A DNA stretch of 64,000 nucleotides from Billgrantia zhangzhouensis. GTDB lineage: Bacteria > Pseudomonadota > Gammaproteobacteria > Pseudomonadales > Halomonadaceae. The stretch spans positions 124,001 through 188,000 of the forward strand of contig NZ_JABFTT010000001.1 of the NCBI RefSeq assembly GCF_021404465.1, written 5' to 3'. Position numbers and translations under genes: made by a program. The notes below the pieces were generated by a model that saw only the letters and a list, made by a program, of their open reading frames with translations, made no database searches and was not told the DNA's origin. Of the stretch, positions 29,770 to 37,383 are shown piece by piece; the first letter of the stretch is position 1, and each line of letters opens with the position of its first letter.

Positions 29770-32190
29770 ATGAAACTCACCCCCGCCGCCGTCTTGCTAC
29801 TGTCGCTCGCATTGTCCCTCGCCGCCCATGGGCAAGCCCCCGTGGAAACGCGCCGCGAGGCCCTGGTGGGGCAAGCCGACGCCGGAGAGTTGTCCACGGC
29901 GATCGACGGCCTCGAAGCGTTGTATGCCGAAACCGGCGCCGCTTCGGTGCGTGCCGATCTCATCGCGCTGCTGATCCGGGCCCGGCGTCCCACGGCGGCG
30001 CTGGAAGTCTGTCCCGGGTGCCCGATCGATAGCTTGTCCGCCGGTGAGCTGCTCGACCTGGCCGGCGCAGCCCGCGACGCAGGAGAGCCGCGCCGCGCAC
30101 TGGACTATTTCACGGCCTTGGGCCACCGCCACCCCGAACATGCGGAAGCCTGGCTGGGCCAGGCCCTGGTTTACGTCGACCAGGGCCGCTACGTGCTCGC
30201 CGAAAGCACACTGAAGCGCTACGAGATACTTGCCGGTCCCACGCTGGAAGCGATGGAGGCGAGAGGCTATCTGGCCGCCGAAACGAATAATGCCCTGGCC
30301 GAACTGCAGGCACGCCAAGCGCTGGTCGAACGCCAGCCGGAGCGCGTCAACGAAATACGCGCGCTCTACCGCCTCGCGGTGGGCCTCGGTGCCAGTGAGC
30401 CTGCCCGCGAACTGCTCGAACGCCAGCCCGGCCTATTCAATGCCAGCGACGCGCTATGGCTACATTACTACGAGGGGGTAAACGACATCCGCCTCGGGAT
30501 TCATGTCGACGATCACCGAAGCATCGAACGGGGCCTTGGCCGGCTCGACCAGGTGCTGGAGTCGGAGGATGTGGACCACGATCTTGGCTTGCTGGCCGAG
30601 CGCGACAAGATCGTGGCGCTGGCGCAACTGCGCCGCTTCACCGAAGCCGAGGCAATGAGCCAGCGGCTGCTGCTGCAGTACGGCTCCCTGCCCAACTATG
30701 TGCTGCGGGCCAGGGCTCATGCCCTTAGCGGGCTGGGGCGCCCCGAACAAGCCATCCCGATCTACCAGGCCATTCTGCACGACGAGCCGCAGCGGGGCGA
30801 CGACCTGAGCGATCCTCTCTACGAAGGGCTGTTCTTCAGTTATACGGATGCACGACGCCACCGTGAGGCACAGCGCCTGCTGGAAGCGTGGCGGCACGCC
30901 GAGCCTCTCTACCGCAGAGACTTTACCGGCACGACGCAGATCGAGAATCCCAACCTGCAGAAGGTGCTCCTGCTCGACACCATGCTCATGGCCTGGCGCG
31001 GTAATGAACGCGAGGCGCGCGCACAGGTCGATGCCTACCTCGCCGAAGCACCTGCCAACCCTTATCTGTGGCAGCTGAGGGGCGATATCAGCCGCTGGCG
31101 AGGCTGGCTCGAGCAGGCCCAGGCCGACTACCAGCGTGCCGCATCGCTGCTTGGCCCCGAGCAACGCGACACGGCGCGTCATGGCGAGCTGATCGCCAGG
31201 CTCCAGCAAGGCCGTTGGAGGGGCACGGTTGGACAGGTCCGCCATGAACTCGACAGCGCCAAGCCCAGCGTATCGAGGGACAACCTCGAACGAGAGTGGC
31301 GGGAGCAGCGCGCAGCGGAGCTAGCCCTCTCCGTGGAGCGCAGCGATGGGCAAGGCGGCGGTAGCACTCAGGCCTCACGGGAATGGCTCAGCGACATCGT
31401 GTTCCGCTCGCCACGCGACGACAACGGCTCGCGCTACTATGTGCAGCACCGCCACCAATACGGCACCTTCGAAGAGGAGTCGCTGCGGGCGGGATACGTC
31501 ATCGCAGGCTATGAATGGAACCTGTTTCCCAGCCAACTGACGCTGTCAGCCGGGCATGGCATGCAGCGCAATGACGAGCCGCATTTCGGCGCCACATTGC
31601 GCCACGATTTCACCGATCACCTCGCCGTCACGCTTGGCGCCGAATACAACAGCCTCACCACTCCCCTGCGTGCCCTCAACGACGACGTCCACGCCGACCG
31701 TTATCGCGCCGCCGTGTCCTATCGTCATGACGAAAGGCGCACGCTAGGTACGGAGCTGAGCCTGACCGACTTCGACGATGGCAACCTGCGTCGCAGCATC
31801 CTCGGCTACTGGCAGGAGAGGCTGTACCAGCGCGACCGCTGGCTGCTCGCCGCAACGGGCTGGATCGGCGGAACGCGCAACGACGACGTGCAGGCCAGCT
31901 ACTACAACCCCGAGCGCGACACCCACCTCAGCGGGGAGCTGCTGCTCGAGTACGCCCATCCCCTGGGTTACCGCCAAACCTTTACCCAGGGCGTCACGCT
32001 CGGTGCCGGTCGCTACTGGCAGCGTGGCGAAGCCAGCGAAGAAACCTGGAGTCTCGGCTATCACCAGCGCTGGGAGTTCCTGCCTAGCGTCTCCCTGGAG
32101 TACGGCATTGCCCGGGAGCGGGCCGTGTATGACGGTCAGGCGGAACACGACACGGTACTGACAGGAGCCTTGGTGTGGAGATTCCCATGA
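29770..32190 (+). CDS. pgaA: PNAG export porin PgaA
   Basis: An 806-residue protein, almost exactly the E. coli PgaA length (807). A signal peptide (MKLTPAAVLLLSLALSLAA...) leads to a periplasmic region of helical TPR-like repeats to about residue 500 (RALDYFTALGHRHPEHAEAW, YLWQLRGDISRWRGWLEQAQ). A C-terminal beta-barrel (about 520-806) ends ALVWRFP. It exports poly-beta-1,6-N-acetylglucosamine across the outer membrane. I start at 29770 because the in-frame upstream ATG would place coding sequence through the csgA terminator and hide the signal peptide. The stop overlaps the pgaB start. Confidence 0.9.
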   Translation: MKLTPAAVLLLSLALSLAAHGQAPVETRREALVGQADAGELSTAIDGLEALYAETGAASVRADLIALLIRARRPTAALEVCPGCPIDSLSAGELLDLAGAARDAGEPRRALDYFTALGHRHPEHAEAWLGQALVYVDQGRYVLAESTLKRYEILAGPTLEAMEARGYLAAETNNALAELQARQALVERQPERVNEIRALYRLAVGLGASEPARELLERQPGLFNASDALWLHYYEGVNDIRLGIHVDDHRSIERGLGRLDQVLESEDVDHDLGLLAERDKIVALAQLRRFTEAEAMSQRLLLQYGSLPNYVLRARAHALSGLGRPEQAIPIYQAILHDEPQRGDDLSDPLYEGLFFSYTDARRHREAQRLLEAWRHAEPLYRRDFTGTTQIENPNLQKVLLLDTMLMAWRGNEREARAQVDAYLAEAPANPYLWQLRGDISRWRGWLEQAQADYQRAASLLGPEQRDTARHGELIARLQQGRWRGTVGQVRHELDSAKPSVSRDNLEREWREQRAAELALSVERSDGQGGGSTQASREWLSDIVFRSPRDDNGSRYYVQHRHQYGTFEEESLRAGYVIAGYEWNLFPSQLTLSAGHGMQRNDEPHFGATLRHDFTDHLAVTLGAEYNSLTTPLRALNDDVHADRYRAAVSYRHDERRTLGTELSLTDFDDGNLRRSILGYWQERLYQRDRWLLAATGWIGGTRNDDVQASYYNPERDTHLSGELLLEYAHPLGYRQTFTQGVTLGAGRYWQRGEASEETWSLGYHQRWEFLPSVSLEYGIARERAVYDGQAEHDTVLTGALVWRFP

Positions 32191-34145
32191 GCGCCAGATC
32201 GGCCCTTCTCTTCGGTTTGCTGGTCATCGCGAGCCTAATGCAGCCGGCTCTGGCGGCACGGGAGTCTGGCGATTACGTAGTGATCAGCTATCACGACGTG
32301 GTCGACCTGAGCGTATCGCCGGGGGTGGCCCTGCTGCCGCAGACGATCACCCGGACCCGCCTCATCGAACACTTCAACCTGATCCGCTCCCGCGGCTACC
32401 AGCCCGTTTCGTTCCAACAGGTGCTCGACGCCGAAGCCGGCATTGCTGCGCTGCCCGACAACGCAGTCCTGCTGGTCTTCGACGATGGTTACCGAAGCTT
32501 CTACGACATCGTCTACCCATTGCTCAAGCTGTATGGCTATCCCGCGATCACGGCCGTGGTGGGCAGTTGGATCGACGTGCCTGCAACAGGTTGGGTCCCC
32601 TACGGCGAAACCCTCCTCGAGCGCGATCGCTTCATGACCCGCGAACAGCTGCGGGCGCTGCACGACGACCCACTGGTCGAGATCGCCTCCCATACCTACG
32701 ACCTCCACTACGGCCTGATGGGCAACCCGCAAGGCAACCAGCAGGCCGCCGCCGTCACCAGCCGCTGGCAATCCTCCGGCTACGAAAGCGAAGCGGACTA
32801 TCTGCAGCGCATAAGCAACGACATGCGCAGGGCGAGTCACCAGTTGGAGGAGATTACCGGAACGGCGCCGCGCATCATGGTATGGCCCTATGGCGCCTAC
32901 AGCCGAGCCACGCTGGACATCGCTGCCGAACATGGCATGCCCAACAGCTTCAGCCTGCTCAGCGAGCCCAACCGGATCGGCCAGGGGACAGCGGTCATGG
33001 GCCGCTATCTGATCGACCAGGAAACCAGCCTACAGACCTTCGAGGAGATACTCGGCAATCGCATCTGGGAGCGGGACGAGCTGAGGATCGTCCATGTCGA
33101 TCTCGACTACGTCTACGATCCCGATCCCATCCAGCAGGAAGCCAACCTGGACCTGTTGGTCGACCGAATCTACCGCTTCGGCGTCACCACGGTCTATTTG
33201 CAGGCCTTTGCCGATCCCAACGGCAATGGGGTGGCCGAGGCCCTCTACTTTCCCAACCGCCATCTCCCCATGCGCGCGGACCTGTTCAACCGGGTCGCCT
33301 GGCAGTTGAAGAAGCGTGCCAACGTCAAGGTCTATGCCTGGATGCCGGTCCTCGCATTCGACCTGGGTCCAGGCCACGAATACGTGACGGATGCGCGAAC
33401 CGGACGGGTCGCGAGCGAACATTACCTGCGCCTGTCACCCTATTCCGCAACCAACAGACGCATCATTGGTGAGATCTACCAGGATCTCGGCAGGCTGACC
33501 AAGTTCGACGGCCTGCTATTCCATGACGATGCCTATCTCACCGACTACGAAGATGCCGGCGAAGACGCCTTGGAAACCTATGAAACGGCGTGGCACCTGC
33601 CCCGCGATATCGACACGATGCGCCGGGACGCAACGCTAATGGACGATTGGACACGCAGGAAAACCGCTTTCCTGACGGATTTCACTCTCGAACTGGCGCA
33701 GTCGGCCGACTACTACCGCCAGGCGGACAACAAGCGATTCACGACGTCACGCAATATCTACGCGCTTCCCATCATCGAGCCGCAGAGCCAGGCGTGGTTC
33801 GCCCAATCCGCGGAGAATTTCGCCGCCGCCTACGATTATGTGGCGGTCATGGCGATGCCGTATATGGAAGAAGCGGACGACCCTCAGCGCTGGCTACAGG
33901 AACTGGCACAGGTCTCCCTGGCGAACGTGCCGGCCGATCAGCTCGTTTTCGAGCTGCAGACCCGAGACTGGCGCGACGCGAGCCCCATACCCAACGAGAC
34001 CCTGACGAGCTGGATCGACACCATCAAGCATGCCGGCATCCAGCATATCGGCTACTACCCGGACGATTTCCATAACAATCAACCCGACATGAATGCCTTG
34101 CGGCCGCACTTTTCCATAGGACGAAGATTTGGAGTGAGCAAATGA
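32187..34145 (+). CDS. pgaB: PNAG N-deacetylase/glycoside hydrolase PgaB
   Basis: A 652-residue periplasmic protein that partly deacetylates the polymer before export. The N-terminal polysaccharide-deacetylase domain has VISYHDV, VLLVFDDGYRSFYD (metal-binding aspartates) and EIASHTYDLHYG (metal-binding histidines). The C-terminal glycoside-hydrolase-like domain has IVHVDLDYVYD, TVYLQAFADPNGNG and LLFHDDAYLTDYEDA, aligning closely with E. coli PgaB. It carries an ordinary signal peptide ending ALAA with no lipobox cysteine, whereas E. coli PgaB is a lipoprotein. The ATG at 32187 overlaps the pgaA stop (ATGA) with GGAG six bases upstream. Confidence 0.92.
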   Translation: MSARSALLFGLLVIASLMQPALAARESGDYVVISYHDVVDLSVSPGVALLPQTITRTRLIEHFNLIRSRGYQPVSFQQVLDAEAGIAALPDNAVLLVFDDGYRSFYDIVYPLLKLYGYPAITAVVGSWIDVPATGWVPYGETLLERDRFMTREQLRALHDDPLVEIASHTYDLHYGLMGNPQGNQQAAAVTSRWQSSGYESEADYLQRISNDMRRASHQLEEITGTAPRIMVWPYGAYSRATLDIAAEHGMPNSFSLLSEPNRIGQGTAVMGRYLIDQETSLQTFEEILGNRIWERDELRIVHVDLDYVYDPDPIQQEANLDLLVDRIYRFGVTTVYLQAFADPNGNGVAEALYFPNRHLPMRADLFNRVAWQLKKRANVKVYAWMPVLAFDLGPGHEYVTDARTGRVASEHYLRLSPYSATNRRIIGEIYQDLGRLTKFDGLLFHDDAYLTDYEDAGEDALETYETAWHLPRDIDTMRRDATLMDDWTRRKTAFLTDFTLELAQSADYYRQADNKRFTTSRNIYALPIIEPQSQAWFAQSAENFAAAYDYVAVMAMPYMEEADDPQRWLQELAQVSLANVPADQLVFELQTRDWRDASPIPNETLTSWIDTIKHAGIQHIGYYPDDFHNNQPDMNALRPHFSIGRRFGVSK

Positions 34146-35389
34146 ACATCATCGACGCGCTCTCCATCTTCACCTTTTCCTACCCTAGCGTCATGGCGAC
34201 GGTATGGATCTGTGGGGGAATCTATTTCTATCTCCACTGGGAGATAAAACAGCCATGGCCGGACAGTTTTCATTGGGATGCCGAATCTCCCAAGGTCACC
34301 ATTCTGCTTCCGTGCTATAACGAAGGCGCCAACATAAACGAAACCGTAGGGCATCTGTTCCAGCAGAATTATCCCAACGTCGAAATCATCGCTATCAACG
34401 ATGGGAGTACCGACGATACGGCAGACAAGCTGGAGGCTTTGAAAACGTTTTCCCAAAGCCTGCGGGTCATTCACCAGCTCAATAGAGGCAAGGCAAGCGC
34501 ACTCAACCATGGCCTGTCCGAAGCTACAGGAGACATCATCGTAGGGATCGATGGCGATGCCATTCTCGACTACGACGCCATAGGCTACATGGTAAGTCAT
34601 TTCGTTCAGAGTCCCCATGTCAGCGGCGTTACCGGTAATCCCAGAGTGCGCACACGCTCGACTGCGATTGGCAAGATACAAACGGGAGAGTTCTCCTCTA
34701 TCATCGGCTTGATCAAGCGGGCCCAGCGAATCTACGGCATGGTCTTTACCATTTCCGGCGTCGTATGCGCCTTCCGTCGCAGCGCCCTCGAGGCCATCGA
34801 AGGCTGGAACACCGACATGGTGACGGAAGATATCGACATCAGCTGGCGGCTTCAGCTCGCAGGAGGCCAGGTCAGGTATGAACCGCGGGCCATCTGCTGG
34901 GTACTGATGCCGGAAACGCTGCGCGGCCTGTTTCGCCAGCGGCTACGCTGGGCCCAGGGTGGCGCGGAAGTCTTCCTGAGGTACTTTTCGCAAACGGTGA
35001 GGTGGAAGAACCGTCGTTTCTGGCCACTACTATTGGAATATATCGTGAGCGTAGCCTGGTGCTACTCCGCGTTCTTCATGATCTGTCTATGGCTGATTGC
35101 CCTGTCTTATGCTTCGCCATTGACGGACTACCCCAATCTTCTTTACTCATACTTTGGCGGTGCGCTCATACTGATTGGACTCACCCAGTTCATCGTCAGT
35201 TTCACGATAGACAGCAGATACGAGAGGGGAATGTTGCGCTGCGCTTACTGGTGCATTTGGTATCCCCTTGCCTACTGGATGCTGAACATGGCAACGGTGG
35301 TCATTGCCTTTCCCAAGGCCCTGAGAAGGCAAAAAGGTAGGTTTGCCACTTGGAAAAGTCCGGACAGAGGAGAAATCTTCCATGAATAA
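34142..35389 (+). CDS. pgaC: PNAG synthase glycosyltransferase PgaC
   Basis: A 415-residue family-2 glycosyltransferase of the inner membrane that polymerises UDP-GlcNAc to poly-beta-1,6-GlcNAc. An N-terminal hydrophobic segment is followed by the GT domain with ILLPCYNEGANI, NDGSTDDT, GIDGDA, TEDIDISWRLQL and QRLRWAQGG, the processive-synthase motif set. C-terminal transmembrane helices follow. It is somewhat shorter than E. coli PgaC (441). The start overlaps the pgaB stop as ATGA, and the 3' end overlaps pgaD by 8 bp. Base composition from here to the end of pgaD is more AT-rich than pgaA and pgaB. Confidence 0.94.
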   Translation: MNIIDALSIFTFSYPSVMATVWICGGIYFYLHWEIKQPWPDSFHWDAESPKVTILLPCYNEGANINETVGHLFQQNYPNVEIIAINDGSTDDTADKLEALKTFSQSLRVIHQLNRGKASALNHGLSEATGDIIVGIDGDAILDYDAIGYMVSHFVQSPHVSGVTGNPRVRTRSTAIGKIQTGEFSSIIGLIKRAQRIYGMVFTISGVVCAFRRSALEAIEGWNTDMVTEDIDISWRLQLAGGQVRYEPRAICWVLMPETLRGLFRQRLRWAQGGAEVFLRYFSQTVRWKNRRFWPLLLEYIVSVAWCYSAFFMICLWLIALSYASPLTDYPNLLYSYFGGALILIGLTQFIVSFTIDSRYERGMLRCAYWCIWYPLAYWMLNMATVVIAFPKALRRQKGRFATWKSPDRGEIFHE

Positions 35390-35654
35390 ACTCGCTCCCG
35401 TCGTCATTCACAACCCCACCAAAAAGAGCCTGGTTTACAAGGCACGGGATGGGCTCATGGTTGCCCTTACCTTCTTTCTATGGGCCGGACTGTTTTTCAA
35501 ATTCTACCTGACGATCTTCGAAGGAGAGATGCTGGCCCTGAGCATGATCACGGTGACGCTGGCCAAGCTCATCGTCGTGGGGTTCTTCGTGACCTTCCTC
35601 ATCTTTCACTGCTGGGCGATCTACAACCGCTACCTCTACAACCAAAGCAGATAA
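35382..35654 (+). CDS. pgaD: PNAG synthesis accessory protein PgaD
   Basis: A 90-residue small inner-membrane protein with two hydrophobic segments (about 27-50, ALTFFLWAGLFFKFYL, and 56-80). Its position and topology match PgaD. In E. coli PgaC-PgaD form a synthase activated allosterically by cyclic di-GMP binding; whether this one binds it cannot be judged here. The ATG follows GAGGAGA inside the end of pgaC. Sequence conservation of PgaD is low, so the call rests on context, size and topology. Confidence 0.85.
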   Translation: MNKLAPVVIHNPTKKSLVYKARDGLMVALTFFLWAGLFFKFYLTIFEGEMLALSMITVTLAKLIVVGFFVTFLIFHCWAIYNRYLYNQSR

Positions 35655-35661
35655 CGCGCTA

Positions 35662-35679
35662 GCCAGCCTTTAGGCTGGC
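35662..35679. repeat. Hairpin between convergent pgaD and a secreted-protein gene
   Basis: GCCAGCC, loop TTTA, GGCTGGC. No T run follows on either strand, so it is only a weak terminator candidate between the two converging units. Confidence 0.4.
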
Positions 35680-35720
35680 CCGAAGGGCAAGCCGCCAGGG
35701 AGGGCGGAGCGCAGCAGTTC

Positions 35721-36101
35721 TTAGCGTACGCGTAGCCTCACCACACTACCCTGCCCGCTGGTACTGGAACGGCTGACGCTCCCTCCCTTGCGAACTTCCA
35801 CCGTCAAAGCCCCCTCGCGACTCATCTGGCGCACGCTGGCTTCCAGCGCTTCTCCTTCGTAGATACGTTCGATGGGAACGGTTTCTTCCAACTCATGTGT
35901 CATCGAGCGATCTGCACCCTCTATCGTCAACGCGGCTTGAAACCTCGTGCCGGGTTCACCATCGAACCGCACCTGAATCGTGTTTGCCGAACCGCCGTGA
36001 GATTGATGCGCTTCCATTGACATCCGGTTCTCTCCTGCTGCGCCAAGGCCCGCGCTCATCCCTGCCAGTCCCGCCACAAGAAGCCATAAAGGTCGTTTCA
36101 T
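35721..36101 (-). CDS. Small secreted protein of unknown function
   Basis: A 126-residue protein with a clear signal peptide (MKRPLWLLVAGLAGMSAGLGAAG). The mature part is about 100 residues with alternating hydrophobic/polar strands (NTIQVRFDG, FQAALTIEG, LEASVRQMS, ALTVEVRKG, SVVRLRVR), suggesting a small all-beta fold. It has no cysteine and no lipobox. It lies nine bases after the P-loop kinase gene with GGGAG before its ATG, so the two form an operon. I do not recognise the family. Its place beside the curli-PNAG island and its size raise the question of a CsgC/CsgH-like periplasmic curlin chaperone, but no specific motif supports that. Confidence 0.75.
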   Translation of the reverse strand: MKRPLWLLVAGLAGMSAGLGAAGENRMSMEAHQSHGGSANTIQVRFDGEPGTRFQAALTIEGADRSMTHELEETVPIERIYEGEALEASVRQMSREGALTVEVRKGGSVSRSSTSGQGSVVRLRVR

Positions 36102-36110
36102 GACGCTCCC

Positions 36111-37355
36111 TCAGCTGTAGCTCAGACTGACCCGTTTCTCGACCAACAGCGCCAAGGTATCGCCGACATGCTCGGCGGTGGTATCGATTCGCAATAGATG
36201 AGGACGCTCCTCGTCGCGGAATTCTTCGAATAGCGCCTGCTGCCGTTCGAGCACGTCAAGGCTCATGACCGGGTTGCTCCCCTGCCGCTTGGCGCGCTTG
36301 GCGATACGTGCCCGCAGGGTTTCCTCGTCGGCCTCGAAGCTGACGATGAGCACCGGCAGGCCGCGCGCCTCGCCCTGCTGCCGCAGCAGCTGCCGCTGGA
36401 CATAGGTCAGGCAAGTGGCATCGATGCAGGTCGGAATGCCGGCGTTGAGCAGCAATCCGGCCAGGCTGGCCAGACGATGATAGGTACGCTCGGTCGTTTC
36501 CGCACTGAAGATATCCACAGCCGGATCTTGCACTACCGCCTGTGGAGAAAGTCCGAAGAGGCGCCGCCGCTCGGCATCCGAGCACAGTCTCACGGCGCCT
36601 AGCCGCTCGACGATCTCGGCCATGAAGCGGCTCTTGCCGCTGCCGGACACGCCAACACCGATGATCAGCGGAGGAAAGCGAAAATTGGAGACCCGCTCGG
36701 CCAGATCGAGATAGCGCCGACATTCGGTCATGATCTCGGCGACCCGAAACGCTGGCTTGCTCTCCGGCTCCCAGTGCTGCAGCGCTCGCCGGGCACCAGC
36801 AAGCGATCGGCATACCGCGAACACCGAGATGAGCCGGGTGAGCGCATAATCGCCCGAAAGCCGCAGGTAACGGTCAAGGGCATAATGGGCAAGCCGCGTC
36901 TCATCGCGCACGTACAGGCCCACCAGCAGCGATACCAGGTCGAAGCCCGGATCGAGGCAGCGCTTGGCCAGTGGATCCGTGGCTTCGAGATCGAGGGCAT
37001 TGGCCATCACGAGTCGCTGCCGATCACACAGCGGCATGGCCTGGCGCCCCGCGACCCAGCTCGGGCGCGGTTCGCCGCGCTCTTCGAACCAGGGTTCGAG
37101 TCGCAGCATTTCCTGCTCCAGCCAGTCTCTCAGCCGCAACAGGCAGCGCCGATCCTCCTCGCCCGTCAGCCGTGCCTCTAGCGCGCTCACCTCGTCTTCG
37201 ACCAGCGCGCGCGTGGCGGCCAGGCAAGCCGACGAGGCTACGTAGGGAAGATCGTCGACGAAGGTCCGATGGGACGCCACCAGCGAATCGATCAGTTCAT
37301 CCACGCCGATGGCGCTCGATGAAGAGGTCGGGCAGGGTGCTGAAGTAGCGTCCAT
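36111..37355 (-). CDS. P-loop kinase fused to degenerate phosphotransferase-like domain (COG2187/COG0645 type)
   Basis: A 414-residue cytoplasmic protein. The C-terminal half (from about 240) is an AAA_33/zeta-toxin-like kinase with Walker A GVGVSGSGKS and an FSAETTERTYHRL segment. The N-terminal half resembles the aminoglycoside-phosphotransferase-like part of the same family (DPGFDLVSLLVGLYVRDE, ALDRYLRLSGDYALTRL), but the usual catalytic GDLHLGN-type motif is not seen, so it is probably inactive as a phosphotransferase. The ATG at 37355 follows GGGAG; a longer in-frame start at 37625 would overlap hemL by about 240 bp and is rejected. The substrate is unknown. It is probably cotranscribed with hemL upstream and the secreted protein downstream. 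Confidence 0.7.
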   Translation of the reverse strand: MDATSAPCPTSSSSAIGVDELIDSLVASHRTFVDDLPYVASSACLAATRALVEDEVSALEARLTGEEDRRCLLRLRDWLEQEMLRLEPWFEERGEPRPSWVAGRQAMPLCDRQRLVMANALDLEATDPLAKRCLDPGFDLVSLLVGLYVRDETRLAHYALDRYLRLSGDYALTRLISVFAVCRSLAGARRALQHWEPESKPAFRVAEIMTECRRYLDLAERVSNFRFPPLIIGVGVSGSGKSRFMAEIVERLGAVRLCSDAERRRLFGLSPQAVVQDPAVDIFSAETTERTYHRLASLAGLLLNAGIPTCIDATCLTYVQRQLLRQQGEARGLPVLIVSFEADEETLRARIAKRAKRQGSNPVMSLDVLERQQALFEEFRDEERPHLLRIDTTAEHVGDTLALLVEKRVSLSYS

Positions 37356-37383
37356 GTTCACTCCCGTTAACGGTTGAGCTTGG

